Assembly: GCF_023205095.1 (NCBI RefSeq)
Contig: NZ_CP046242.1
Location: forward strand, 2,345,001 to 2,409,000
Length of the DNA: 64,000 bases
Direction of reading: 5' to 3'
Source of the DNA: Bizionia sp. M204
GTDB lineage: Bacteria > Bacteroidota > Bacteroidia > Flavobacteriales > Flavobacteriaceae
The position numbers and the translations under genes are program-made. The notes beneath the pieces were generated by a model. That model did no database searches, was not told the origin of the DNA, and saw only the letters and a program-made list of their open reading frames with translations. Below are positions 54,610-63,333 of this stretch, piece after piece; position 1 is the first letter of the stretch; the number at the start of each line of letters is the position of its first letter.

Positions 54610-55233
54610 CTAATTTTTAAGTTCTTTGGTTTCTTTTGAGTCTTCAATATCGGGTAATTCTATAGCTGAATAATCTATTTTCCAACCAATTGTCATGACT
54701 AAATTTTCAATAAGCGAAATAGCTTCAACCGCTTCCCGTTGTGCCAATTTATACAAACCACTTTCAGGAACTTTATCTAAAATATGCTTTTTAGCTTCAG
54801 CTTGGAGTCCAGTTAAATCCGATGCTTGAAACCTATTAAACATACCTTCTTTTTTATCGTAGTAGTCCAAATTGGTTTCAATACTCAATATTTCTGGTTT
54901 GGGAAAGTGTTTTAAAATAATGGTTTTTGTGGCTGTATTGGCTTCTAGTTTGACTTTGGAAAAATCGAAACCTACATGTGCTTTAGCATTGATAACTATT
55001 AAGGCTTTTTTTCTGCCACTAACGAGACTTAAAAAACGTTCTTTAACATTTTCATAATGGTATATTTCGGCAAAATCCCCTTCAACAGAAATGAATTTAC
55101 AAACCATTTTTATTTTATCTAGAAGAATAACAGATTGGGTATTTGTCTGCTGCTTGACCTGCTGACTTCTAAAATAAAAGACGGCAATAAGTGCTATGAT
55201 GATACCAACTATTAAACCAAAAAGTATATCCAT
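54610..55233 (-). CDS. DUF4230 membrane-anchored protein
   Basis: 207 aa. A single N-terminal membrane helix (about 3-22, FGLIVGIIIALIAVFYFR), then an extracytoplasmic or cytoplasmic domain with the DUF4230 pattern (VCKFISVEGDFAEIYHYENV, ALIVINAKAHVGFDFSKVKL, TKTIILKHFPKPEILSIETN). Resembles stomatin/SPFH-type beta structures; function unknown. Located 3 nt before the YjbR-family gene in the reading direction, so probably cotranscribed. Confidence 0.87.
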   Translation of the reverse strand: MDILFGLIVGIIIALIAVFYFRSQQVKQQTNTQSVILLDKIKMVCKFISVEGDFAEIYHYENVKERFLSLVSGRKKALIVINAKAHVGFDFSKVKLEANTATKTIILKHFPKPEILSIETNLDYYDKKEGMFNRFQASDLTGLQAEAKKHILDKVPESGLYKLAQREAVEAISLIENLVMTIGWKIDYSAIELPDIEDSKETKELKN

Positions 55234-55265
55234 AATTATGTACGCATTAGTTGTCCGGTTCTAAT

Positions 55266-56012
55266 TTACTCAATTTCGAACAAAATTGGTTTGCTTGGTG
55301 TGGCATCATTTTCAAAAGGTGCAATTTGAAGATTTAAAAAATACGTGCCATCTGCAACGGTATTTGGCACAAAAATCAATTCGGTAATCGTTGCATCCAT
55401 CCGTTTTCTTCCGGCTGTATTCCAAAAGGCATGATGTGCCAGCAGTTCGCCATCATCTTTTTCTTTATCCACACTTGGTAAATCAATCAGCAAATGTTTC
55501 ACGCCTTTTTCGCGTAAATATATAGCTGCTTCTTCTAATAAAAATGGCGGATTGGTATTAGAGTATTGATGATTTAATTTTTCAATTGTATTTGGAATAG
55601 TCCTTAAAATAACGGCATCACGCTTTTTATTTCCCAAAGCAAATTGGATTTGTTTTTTGGAAATAAAAAAATCTGTTTTCCGTTTTTCTGGAGCAACCGT
55701 TATCACTTCTGCTAAAAAGAAAAACTGCTTTAAATTCTGATTTACAGAATGTGTTTTTTTTGTTAAGTGTCCAACACATTCCGTGTGTGTGCCGTGCGCA
55801 TGCGGATTAAAACTAATATTATTGAAATTAATATCGGCACCTTCTGCAACACTAGCTATCCAATCGCCATCTTGAACCGGTTCAATTTTAGGTGGATCTT
55901 GATACCAGGCGTTCACATTATTTGCCGAAGCACGCAAAGGAATAGAGATGTCTAACGGTTTAGATAAGTCTATTTTATATTTTTTAGAATTGGTTTCTAT
56001 AGTTGCAATCAT
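55266..56012 (-). CDS. Cyclase-family (kynurenine-formamidase-like) hydrolase
   Basis: 248 aa. The metal motif HxGTHxD appears as NPHAHGTHTECVGHLT, with Glu in place of the usual Asp. Other family features: an N-terminal DISIPLR strand, KRDAVILRTIPN and the C-terminal HHAFWNTAGRKRMDATITEL. These metal-dependent enzymes act on arylformamides or similar amides; the exact substrate cannot be given. No tryptophan-degradation genes adjoin it. Confidence 0.85.
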   Translation of the reverse strand: MIATIETNSKKYKIDLSKPLDISIPLRASANNVNAWYQDPPKIEPVQDGDWIASVAEGADINFNNISFNPHAHGTHTECVGHLTKKTHSVNQNLKQFFFLAEVITVAPEKRKTDFFISKKQIQFALGNKKRDAVILRTIPNTIEKLNHQYSNTNPPFLLEEAAIYLREKGVKHLLIDLPSVDKEKDDGELLAHHAFWNTAGRKRMDATITELIFVPNTVADGTYFLNLQIAPFENDATPSKPILFEIE

Positions 56013-56084
56013 GTGTGTAATTTTTCAAAATTCAATGTGGTGATAATAAACGTAAAAGTCGGCATAAATGCAACTCTAGAGACT

Positions 56085-57230
56085 TTAATTTAGTAGAAAT
56101 AAATCGGACGCAATCCCATCACTTAAAAACAATCCTTTTTTAGTTACACGCAAGGTATTATCTTTAATATACAGCAACTGATTCCTGATATGTTTTTCAG
56201 ATTCTTTAAGTAGTAATTCTTTAAAACGCAATCCAAAATCCTGTTCTATTTTTTCTAATGAAACGCCCCAAATGGTGCGTAAACCTGTCATGATATACTC
56301 GTTGTATTGATCGGTTTTGGATAGTTTCTCAATTTCTATTGGTAAATTGTTTTCTGTTAAAGCATTAATGTATTTTGAATTATTTCTAACATTCCAACCA
56401 CGTTCCTTTCCATTAAACGAATGTGCTGAAGGTCCAATTCCTAGATACGGTTTCCCTTGCCAATAGGCTGAATTGTTTCGGCTAAAATAATCAGGCTTTC
56501 CAAAATTAGAAAGTTCATAATGCACATAGCCATGTTGGGTGAGCGTATCAACCAAAATATGAAATTGCTGTTCTGCCAAGGCATCATCTACATTAGCAAT
56601 AATTCCTTTTTTAATAAAACTAGCCAAAGCCGTTTTGGGTTCAACCGTTAGGGCGTAACTGGAAATATGTGGCATATTAAAGGCTAATGCGGTTTCAATA
56701 TTTTCTTGCCATTGTTCGGTTGTAGAACCTGGAATTCCGTAAATTAAATCGACAGAAATATTATCGAAATATTGAGTTGCCTCTTCCATAGCAATTTTAG
56801 CTTCTGCGGAATTGTGCGCGCGATTCATCAGTTTTAAATCGCTTTCAAAAAAGGATTGAATGCCTATGGACAATCGGTTTATGCCAATGCTTTTATAATC
56901 TTGAAAAACCGTTGTTGATGCATCTTTTGCAGCCATTAAATCGTCTGGATTGGCTTCCAACGTGATTTCAGGATTATCAGAAACTTCATAATTTTCATAA
57001 ACGGCATCAATGAGCACTTTCAATTCATCTTTATTTAAAAGACTTGGTGTACCACCTCCAAAATAAATGGTTTCAACTTGGATATTTTTGAATTCGTCCT
57101 TTCGCAATTGAAGTTCAGTTACTAAAGCCTGAAGCAATTCATCTTTCTTTTTAAGCGAGGTAGAAAAATGAAAGTCACAATAATGACACGCTTGTTTGCA
57201 AAACGGGATGTGGATGTAAATTCCGGCCAT
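56085..57230 (-). CDS. hemW: HemW-type radical SAM protein (coproporphyrinogen oxidase-like)
   Basis: 381 aa. The 4Fe-4S CxxxCxxC motif is at Cys11, Cys15 and Cys18 (IHIPFCKQACHYCDF), followed by FGGGTPSLL and the conserved ISVDLIYGIPGST. The C-terminal HemW domain starts around GLRTIWGVSLEKIE. HemW homologues bind haem and are haem chaperones rather than HemN enzymes, which carry an additional Cys; here only one Cys follows at the usual fourth position. Isolated gene. Confidence 0.92.
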   Translation of the reverse strand: MAGIYIHIPFCKQACHYCDFHFSTSLKKKDELLQALVTELQLRKDEFKNIQVETIYFGGGTPSLLNKDELKVLIDAVYENYEVSDNPEITLEANPDDLMAAKDASTTVFQDYKSIGINRLSIGIQSFFESDLKLMNRAHNSAEAKIAMEEATQYFDNISVDLIYGIPGSTTEQWQENIETALAFNMPHISSYALTVEPKTALASFIKKGIIANVDDALAEQQFHILVDTLTQHGYVHYELSNFGKPDYFSRNNSAYWQGKPYLGIGPSAHSFNGKERGWNVRNNSKYINALTENNLPIEIEKLSKTDQYNEYIMTGLRTIWGVSLEKIEQDFGLRFKELLLKESEKHIRNQLLYIKDNTLRVTKKGLFLSDGIASDLFLLN

Positions 57231-57366
57231 GTTTAGTTTTCAGTATTCAGTGCACAGTTGTTTGTGCTAAATTGAAATGTTTTCATAATATAATTAACCT
57301 TGAAATGCCTAAAAAATAATTTTTTACAGAAAGAATTGAATATTGAAACTGCAAACTAAACACGTA

Positions 57367-57924
57367 TCATTTCTTCTTAACCCGATCTCCATTTTGTTTG
57401 ACAAAACTATCCCAACCAGAATAACTTTTTCCAATTTCTATGCGACCTTCATTATAAAAATGACAAACAGCTGCTGCCAAACCATCCATAGAATCTAAAT
57501 TTTTAGGTAGCGTTTTTAGTCCTAATAAACTCTGAAGCATTTTGGCTACTTGTTCTTTACTAGCACTTCCATTCCCCGTAATAGCCATTTTTATTTTTTT
57601 TGGGGCATACTCCGTAATGGGAATCTCTCTACTTAAGCCAGCTGCCATAGCTACACCCTGCGCGCGACCTAGCTTTAACATACTCTGCACATTCTTCCCG
57701 AAGAAAGGTGCTTCAATAGCAATTTCGTCGGGATGATGCGTATCAATTAGCTCAATGGTGCGCTCAAAAATAAGTTTTAGTTTTAGGTAATGGTCGCTGT
57801 ATTTTTTTAAATCTAATTCATTTAACTGCATAAAAGTCATGGTTTTTCCCACCACTTTTATTAGCCCAAAACCCATGATGGTTGTGCCTGGATCAATGCC
57901 TAATATAATTTTTTCTTTCCCCAT
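57367..57924 (-). CDS. ruvC: Holliday-junction endonuclease RuvC
   Basis: 185 aa RNase H-fold resolvase. The first catalytic Asp is Asp11 in ILGIDPGTTIMGFG, Glu in IAIEAPFFGKN and the two Asp in NLDSMDGLAAAVCHF complete the four acidic residues. Starts in a TAATG overlap (1 nt) with the barrel-protein gene upstream. Resolves Holliday junctions made by RuvAB. Confidence 0.96.
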   Translation of the reverse strand: MGKEKIILGIDPGTTIMGFGLIKVVGKTMTFMQLNELDLKKYSDHYLKLKLIFERTIELIDTHHPDEIAIEAPFFGKNVQSMLKLGRAQGVAMAAGLSREIPITEYAPKKIKMAITGNGSASKEQVAKMLQSLLGLKTLPKNLDSMDGLAAAVCHFYNEGRIEIGKSYSGWDSFVKQNGDRVKKK

Positions 57925-58562
57925 TAATCACAATAATAGCAACCACTTAATGACACGGAAACACCTACTGTTGCTGTAAATAGGTTGCCGTTGAAGGAGC
58001 CAAATCCATCAGAAACTGGTGAAAATTCCGAGCTAAATCCGTAAATATATGACGTATCTAGAAACACAGAAAGCGTTCGCGAAACAGTATAATGAAATTC
58101 CAAACCAGCCATAGCATTTAAAAATGAGGTGTTGTTTTCAGAATAACCACTCAAGGGTTTTACCATAGAAAACCCAGGACCTGCATGCACTACAACACCT
58201 AATTGTGCTGGCAAGAAATTAGCTATTGGCGTTAAATCGTAAACAAACTGAGCATTGATTCTAGAATAATTAATTTTAAAATACGGCGAACCTGAATCAT
58301 AATCCAAACGATTAAATCCGTAATCCAACTTTACACCATATTGCGGTTTAAACATGCGCTGAACACCTAATTGAATGGTAGGAAAATTAATTGTCTTTCC
58401 CTCAAAACCCGAAACAAAACCTCCGGAGTTTGGACTGTTTAGTCCCACAGAAAATTGCGCTTTCCATCGGCTCGCTTCACTTTGAGCAAAACTGCTTGCA
58501 GTCATAAAAAATAAAACCGTTGCCAAACCTGCCAACTTAATTTGTTTAAAAACTATGTGCAT
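57924..58562 (-). CDS. Outer-membrane beta-barrel protein
   Basis: 212 aa with a signal peptide (residues about 1-27, ending FAQS). The mature protein is rich in alternating strands with Gly and aromatic residues (VGLNSPNSGGFVSGF, GVKLDYGFNRLDYDS, NAMAGLEFHYTVSR), as in OmpA/OprF-type 8-stranded barrels. It ends with a Cys-containing SGCYYCD, which is unusual for a barrel. Overlaps ruvC by 1 nt, so the two are cotranscribed. Ligand unknown. Confidence 0.75.
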   Translation of the reverse strand: MHIVFKQIKLAGLATVLFFMTASSFAQSEASRWKAQFSVGLNSPNSGGFVSGFEGKTINFPTIQLGVQRMFKPQYGVKLDYGFNRLDYDSGSPYFKINYSRINAQFVYDLTPIANFLPAQLGVVVHAGPGFSMVKPLSGYSENNTSFLNAMAGLEFHYTVSRTLSVFLDTSYIYGFSSEFSPVSDGFGSFNGNLFTATVGVSVSLSGCYYCD

Positions 58563-58617
58563 AAAAATTTAAAGTTTTAATTTGTATTATTACCTAGATA
58601 ACGAACCATAGCAAAAT

Positions 58618-59580
58618 ATGTTTGGAAGTATTCCACACAAAACTAAACAATTCTTTTTTGTACTTATTAAATTGAGTATAGTTGTTGGTGCTTTTTATTT
58701 TATTTACAACAAATTGACTGCTAATCCCGATTTAAATTTTCAAGATTTTGTCAACTTTTTATCAGAAAACAATCAGTTTACCATTAAAACAATTAGTTTT
58801 TTAATCATTTTAAGCTTTTTTAATTGGTTTTTTGAAATTCTGAAATGGCAGGTGCTTGTGTCGTCATTTAAAAAAATAGCATTTTATAAAGCCATGGAAG
58901 AAAGTTTAAGCTCCTTAACAGCATCGTTGCTAACTCCCAACCGGATTGGCGAATATGGTGTTAAAGCCGTATATTACAATTCATCGGAACGCAAACAAAT
59001 TGTAGCATTAAATTTACTCGGCAATAGTTTACAAATGCTGGTAACCGTTTTGCTAGGAAGCATCGGTTTATACGTATTTTTAAATCAATACGAAACGGCC
59101 ATTGACTATTATAAAATTGCACGTTTTGGAGCAATCATTCTCGTTATTGTGGCAGTTGGCTTTATAGCGCTTTCAAAAAGTAAAGTCTTATTTAAAGGGT
59201 TTTCGCTTCAAAAAATTGCGACATACTTCAAACAATTACCTTATAATATTTATAGCTTCGGATTTTTATTAGCCGTCATTCGCTATGCCATTTTTTCTTT
59301 TCAATTTTACTACATATTAACATTATTTGGTGTGTCCGCATCCTATTTAAATGCACTAACCGTCATTACCAGCATGTATTTTTTAGGGTCTGTAATCCCT
59401 ACCATTTTTATTTTTGACGTAATTATAAAAGGAAGCGTAGCCGTTTATTTATTTACAATTGCTGGTGTAAACGCTTTTACTATTTTAAGCACTGTAACGA
59501 TTATGTGGATTTTAAATGTGGTGATTCCTAGTCTTTTTGGTAGTATATTTGTTTTAAAATTTAAACTTCCTAAACCCTAA
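58618..59580 (+). CDS. UPF0104/lysyl-PG-synthase TM-family flippase-like protein
   Basis: 320 aa with about eight membrane helices. The conserved segment LTPNRIGEYGVKAVYYNSS and helix motifs of the family (lysylphosphatidylglycerol synthase transmembrane region without the synthetase domain) are present. Such proteins may move polar lipids or polyprenyl-linked intermediates. It is 2 nt before the glycosyltransferase gene, which supports a role in glycan or lipid export. Confidence 0.88.
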   Translation: MFGSIPHKTKQFFFVLIKLSIVVGAFYFIYNKLTANPDLNFQDFVNFLSENNQFTIKTISFLIILSFFNWFFEILKWQVLVSSFKKIAFYKAMEESLSSLTASLLTPNRIGEYGVKAVYYNSSERKQIVALNLLGNSLQMLVTVLLGSIGLYVFLNQYETAIDYYKIARFGAIILVIVAVGFIALSKSKVLFKGFSLQKIATYFKQLPYNIYSFGFLLAVIRYAIFSFQFYYILTLFGVSASYLNALTVITSMYFLGSVIPTIFIFDVIIKGSVAVYLFTIAGVNAFTILSTVTIMWILNVVIPSLFGSIFVLKFKLPKP

Positions 59581-59582
59581 CT

Positions 59583-60710
59583 ATGGTATTTATTATTGCC
59601 ATATCAATCACATTGGCATACCTATTTTTAATAGGTGTGTTGGTTTATGGGTTTGTAAAGGTTCCTAAATTTAAATTGGATGATGCACCTCCAAAAACAG
59701 CATTTTCCATTATCGTTCCTTTTAGAAATGAAGAAAATAATTTACCGCAACTTTTAAAATCGATTAAAGATTTAGACTATCCTGCAGATTTGTATGAGAT
59801 TATTTTAATTGATGATAGCTCGGAAGATCATTCTGTTAGAATCATTAAAACCTTTATTGAAAACGGCTTAAAGCATGTAACGATTTTAAAGAATAAAGTG
59901 AAAAGCACATCACCTAAAAAAGATGCTATTTCCAAAGCCATAAAAAACGCCAAATATGATTGGGTTATTACCACGGATGCGGATTGCCGGGTTCCAAAAC
60001 TTTGGTTAAAAAGCTTTGATGGTATTATTCAAAAAAGCAATTTGCGCTTAATTGCCGCGCCTGTAAATTACTATGATATTGCGTCGTTTTTAGACCGTTT
60101 TCAAACATTGGATTTGTTAAGTTTAATGGGCACGACCATTGGCGGGTTTGGAATTAAAGAACCTTTTCTAGCCAATGGTGCCAATTTAGCCTACCAAAAA
60201 GCGCTATTTTCCGAGTTATCCGGTTTTGAAGGCTCTACAGAAATAGCCAGTGGTGATGACGTTTTTTTACTACAAAAAGCAGTTAAATATAATTCGGATG
60301 ATGTTTGTTATTTAAAATCTATTGATGCCACTGTAGAAACAAAACCGCAAAGAAACTGGAACCAATTAGTGTCCCAACGATTAAGATGGGCTGCCAAATC
60401 CACAAGCTATAAAAGCTTTTTTGCTATTCTAACTGGTATTATTGTTTTGCTCATGAATTTGCTCATTATTATTTTAATTCCGATAATTTCTTTTGGCATT
60501 TTAAGTTTGAATGATTTTATATACATTGTACTTATCAAGTTCTGTGTCGATTTTCTACTTATCTTTAAAACCAGCCGCTTTTTAAATCAAGAGTCTGTTT
60601 TGCCATCCTTTTTGGTATCCAGTCTCTTTTATCCATTTTTCACCATGTATATTATTTCCATATCATTTTATAAAGGTTATACGTGGAAAGGCCGAACCTT
60701 CAAGAAATAA
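59583..60710 (+). CDS. Family 2 glycosyltransferase with membrane helices
   Basis: 375 aa. N-terminal helix, then the GT-A domain: FSIIVPFRNEENNLPQLL, ILIDDSSEDHS, the metal DxD in TTDADCRVP, GDDVFLLQ and the acceptor-loop QRLRWAAKST (QxxRW). Four C-terminal helices. This matches processive membrane GTs (beta-glucan/ceramide glucosyltransferase-like). Sugar and acceptor unknown. Two nt after the UPF0104 gene, so coexpressed. Confidence 0.9.
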   Translation: MVFIIAISITLAYLFLIGVLVYGFVKVPKFKLDDAPPKTAFSIIVPFRNEENNLPQLLKSIKDLDYPADLYEIILIDDSSEDHSVRIIKTFIENGLKHVTILKNKVKSTSPKKDAISKAIKNAKYDWVITTDADCRVPKLWLKSFDGIIQKSNLRLIAAPVNYYDIASFLDRFQTLDLLSLMGTTIGGFGIKEPFLANGANLAYQKALFSELSGFEGSTEIASGDDVFLLQKAVKYNSDDVCYLKSIDATVETKPQRNWNQLVSQRLRWAAKSTSYKSFFAILTGIIVLLMNLLIIILIPIISFGILSLNDFIYIVLIKFCVDFLLIFKTSRFLNQESVLPSFLVSSLFYPFFTMYIISISFYKGYTWKGRTFKK

Positions 60711-60777
60711 AAAAGATAATATCCCAGTTATCATTTAATTTTTTTAGCTTTACAAGTAACCAAATTTGTAATAAAAC

Positions 60778-61653
60778 ATGAAAAAGCATTTCCTTTTATT
60801 GGGGTTTTTAGCGCTTGGCTTTTTAGGTTTCTCACAACAATCCTACACCATTAATAATGAAACATTAGAATTGGAGACAGCTGTTGAAGGCAATCTAGAT
60901 TTACTTTGGACTATTGATGATGGCACTTACCGGTATTTTGTGAAAGAAAAAAATGGCAACATTCAAGAATTAGTAAATACCAAAAATACAGATACTCGAA
61001 AATATCAAGAGGAATACAAATCGGTTTTAAATGCGCTTACAGAAGGTTATGGCGTTCCAACAGACCAGGTGAATTTAACCCTTTATAGCTTGGAAGATTT
61101 TTTCAACACCTATAATGCCACAACCGATTTAAGCTATAATTTTGAGCCTCGTGCTAAACTTCAAACACGTTTAGGTCTTTTTGGAGGGATTACCAATCAG
61201 CCATTAGTAGAAAATCCAAACAATGCTAGTGTGCCGTTTTTTGGATTGGAATTCGAATTTTTTGAAGCTACCAAGTTACCAAGACATGCACTCTTTTTTC
61301 ATTTCAGACATGCTTTGGAAGCTGATGACTTTGAATACACCTCTACGCAAATTGCCATTGGATATCGCTATCGTGTAATTAACAAGGATCGATTTAATGT
61401 GTATGGAAATTTAAAACTGGTAACTTATGATTTTGGAAACGCGACATACACGTCCAGTCTCCCTGGAGTTGGCGATTATGATGAATCGTTTTCCAATATT
61501 GATGTGCCTTTTACGCTAGGTCTTGGCGCCGATTTTCGGGTCACCGAAAATGGATATATCACCTTTGCATATCATGATATTTATGCGCTTTTTAGTGATA
61601 ATAGCGATAACTTCCCTATTGATTTTGCCTTGGGCTTTAAGATGAATTTATAA
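60778..61653 (+). CDS. Exported outer-membrane-barrel-like protein
   Basis: 291 aa with a signal peptide (about residues 1-19, ending GFSQ). The first half is a mixed periplasmic part (DLLWTIDDGTYRYFVKEKNG); from about residue 115 the strand pattern (LGLFGGITNQPL, FFGLEFEFFEAT, YRYRVINKDRFNVYGNLKLV, FRVTENGYITFAYHDI, FALGFKMNL at the end) is that of an outer-membrane barrel. No family name recognised. 4 nt short of the convergent lipoprotein gene end. Confidence 0.7.
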   Translation: MKKHFLLLGFLALGFLGFSQQSYTINNETLELETAVEGNLDLLWTIDDGTYRYFVKEKNGNIQELVNTKNTDTRKYQEEYKSVLNALTEGYGVPTDQVNLTLYSLEDFFNTYNATTDLSYNFEPRAKLQTRLGLFGGITNQPLVENPNNASVPFFGLEFEFFEATKLPRHALFFHFRHALEADDFEYTSTQIAIGYRYRVINKDRFNVYGNLKLVTYDFGNATYTSSLPGVGDYDESFSNIDVPFTLGLGADFRVTENGYITFAYHDIYALFSDNSDNFPIDFALGFKMNL

Positions 61654-61656
61654 AAT

Positions 61657-62133
61657 TCAGTTAACTTGAATAATCACAGGCAAGGTAAAAGCCGTTTTAA
61701 CTTGCTGACTGCGTCTGATTGCTGGATATATTTTTGGTAATGAATCTACACTTTTATGCAGTAATTCTTTAATATTTGGTATTTCCTGAAGCGTAATTGA
61801 ATCGGCTTTAATGGTAATAAGTGATAGCATTCCATCTTTCGAAATTTCAAAATTCATGTAAACCGTATCATTAATATCTTGCTTAACAATAAGCGTGTCC
61901 TGTTGTAGTTTTTGAGTGATAATTTCGGTTAAGGTATTTTGGAAGCAATTTTTCTTATCTTCTTGGGTGCCTTTTTCATCACAACTCTCAAACATGGGAT
62001 ATTCGTCCACCTCATTCCAATTAAAAGTTAACAGTTCATTTTCCAAAATAACGTCTGACGATGTTTTTTTAGCGTCGAAATAATTACAGGAAGTAACCAC
62101 CAAACACAATAGAATAAAATATAGCTGTTTCAT
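61657..62133 (-). CDS. Small lipoprotein related to the TonB-C-like domain at 63326
   Basis: 158 aa lipoprotein: lipobox VTSC (Cys16). Residues about 38-60 have YPMFESCDEKGTQEDKKNCF; the same two-Cys pattern (C-x11-C) occurs in the protein at the right edge (PVFPGCENGTSNEENKLCM). The rest, with DTVYMNFEISKDGMLSLITI and a final LPVIIQVN, matches a TonB C-terminal-like domain. It may be a truncated relative of the M56-associated TonB domain. Not known to be functional. Confidence 0.72.
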   Translation of the reverse strand: MKQLYFILLCLVVTSCNYFDAKKTSSDVILENELLTFNWNEVDEYPMFESCDEKGTQEDKKNCFQNTLTEIITQKLQQDTLIVKQDINDTVYMNFEISKDGMLSLITIKADSITLQEIPNIKELLHKSVDSLPKIYPAIRRSQQVKTAFTLPVIIQVN

Positions 62134-62199
62134 AGGCTGTTATGAGCCCGAAAAATACAATATTTTTAGATTTTATACCATATCTTATTTGGAATGATA

Positions 62200-63333
62200 T
62201 TAATCGGTTTTCATAAATTTTTCTTGTCTCAATTCACTTAATCTACTTTTTGCTTTAAATAAAAATGGATTTTCAGGATATTTTGCCATGAAATCTTCAT
62301 ATAGCTTAATTTTCGTATCGACATCTTTATAATAATCATCCTTGGTATAAACCAGATAAAAAGCGGCATATATATTGTTCGGGTTTTCTTTTAATGCACG
62401 CTTAAAAGATTGAATGGCTGCCTGATGATTCTTCCGGTGATTTTGAATGGTTCCTAATGTCATGAACTCCTTATCCAATGGCACATCTACCAATTCTATA
62501 GCTTTACTGATATAGAATTCCGCCTGTTCATAATTGCTCATCCGTGTAAATAATTGACCTAGAATGAACAGGTTTTCAGAATTTCTAGGCTCTTTAGCAA
62601 CCGCTAATTTTTGCTGTTGGATGGCCTTTTCAACTTCTGAAAATTGAGAATAACAATAGCTTAATTTTTCATGAACAAATTGGGAGTCTTCACCTAAACT
62701 TAATAGTTTTTCAAACCATATTGAAGCCGTTTTGTAGTCTTTTTTCCAATAGAAATTTTGGGCTTTTAGACTCATGAGTTCTGCGTTATTGGCGTATGAT
62801 TTTAAACCGATACCTGTATAGTAATCTACGGAATCGAACTCACGTTTTTGCAAGTGTCGTTTTGCTAATTTAAAGATGGCTTTTTGGTGACCATTATCTA
62901 AAAGAAAACTTGTTTTAAATTCGTTATGTGCTGATGAATCTCGTAATTGTTCGTAAACCAAACCCAACTCATAATGGTAATTTGGATTGAGGGAATCTGT
63001 TGCAATTAGTTGTTTAAAAGTAGCTGCGGCCGTTTGATAATTTTTAGTTTTAGAAAGTAATTTGGCATAATCATATTTTACCAAGGCATCGTTTGGAAAT
63101 GCGTTAATACTGCTTTCTAGATGCTGTAAAGCTTTATCGTAATTCCCGATTGCTTGATAGGATTTGGCCAACTTATAAGCTACTTCATCTAACGTGTTAT
63201 AAGATTTATAAGCTTTAATAGCTTCAGAATAATTACCATGAATGTACAAACTATCTGCAATGTTTAAAACCGAAGTTTGAGCTTCGGTTTTAAAACATAC
63301 TAGAATACTAATTAGCGCAAAAAATCTAATCAT
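62200..63333 (-). CDS. Exported TPR protein
   Basis: 377 aa with a signal peptide (about 1-18, ending TEA). Nine or more tetratricopeptide repeats are visible: YSEAIKAYKSY, YDKALQHLESSI, YQTAAATFKQLI, YKTASIWFEKLL, VEKAIQQQKLAV, YEQAEFYISKAI and HQAAIQSFKRAL, each with the TPR A/Y/P spacing. Periplasmic protein-interaction scaffold; partner unknown. Its start overlaps the M56/TonB-like gene by 8 nt, so they form an operon. Confidence 0.88.
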   Translation of the reverse strand: MIRFFALISILVCFKTEAQTSVLNIADSLYIHGNYSEAIKAYKSYNTLDEVAYKLAKSYQAIGNYDKALQHLESSINAFPNDALVKYDYAKLLSKTKNYQTAAATFKQLIATDSLNPNYHYELGLVYEQLRDSSAHNEFKTSFLLDNGHQKAIFKLAKRHLQKREFDSVDYYTGIGLKSYANNAELMSLKAQNFYWKKDYKTASIWFEKLLSLGEDSQFVHEKLSYCYSQFSEVEKAIQQQKLAVAKEPRNSENLFILGQLFTRMSNYEQAEFYISKAIELVDVPLDKEFMTLGTIQNHRKNHQAAIQSFKRALKENPNNIYAAFYLVYTKDDYYKDVDTKIKLYEDFMAKYPENPFLFKAKSRLSELRQEKFMKTD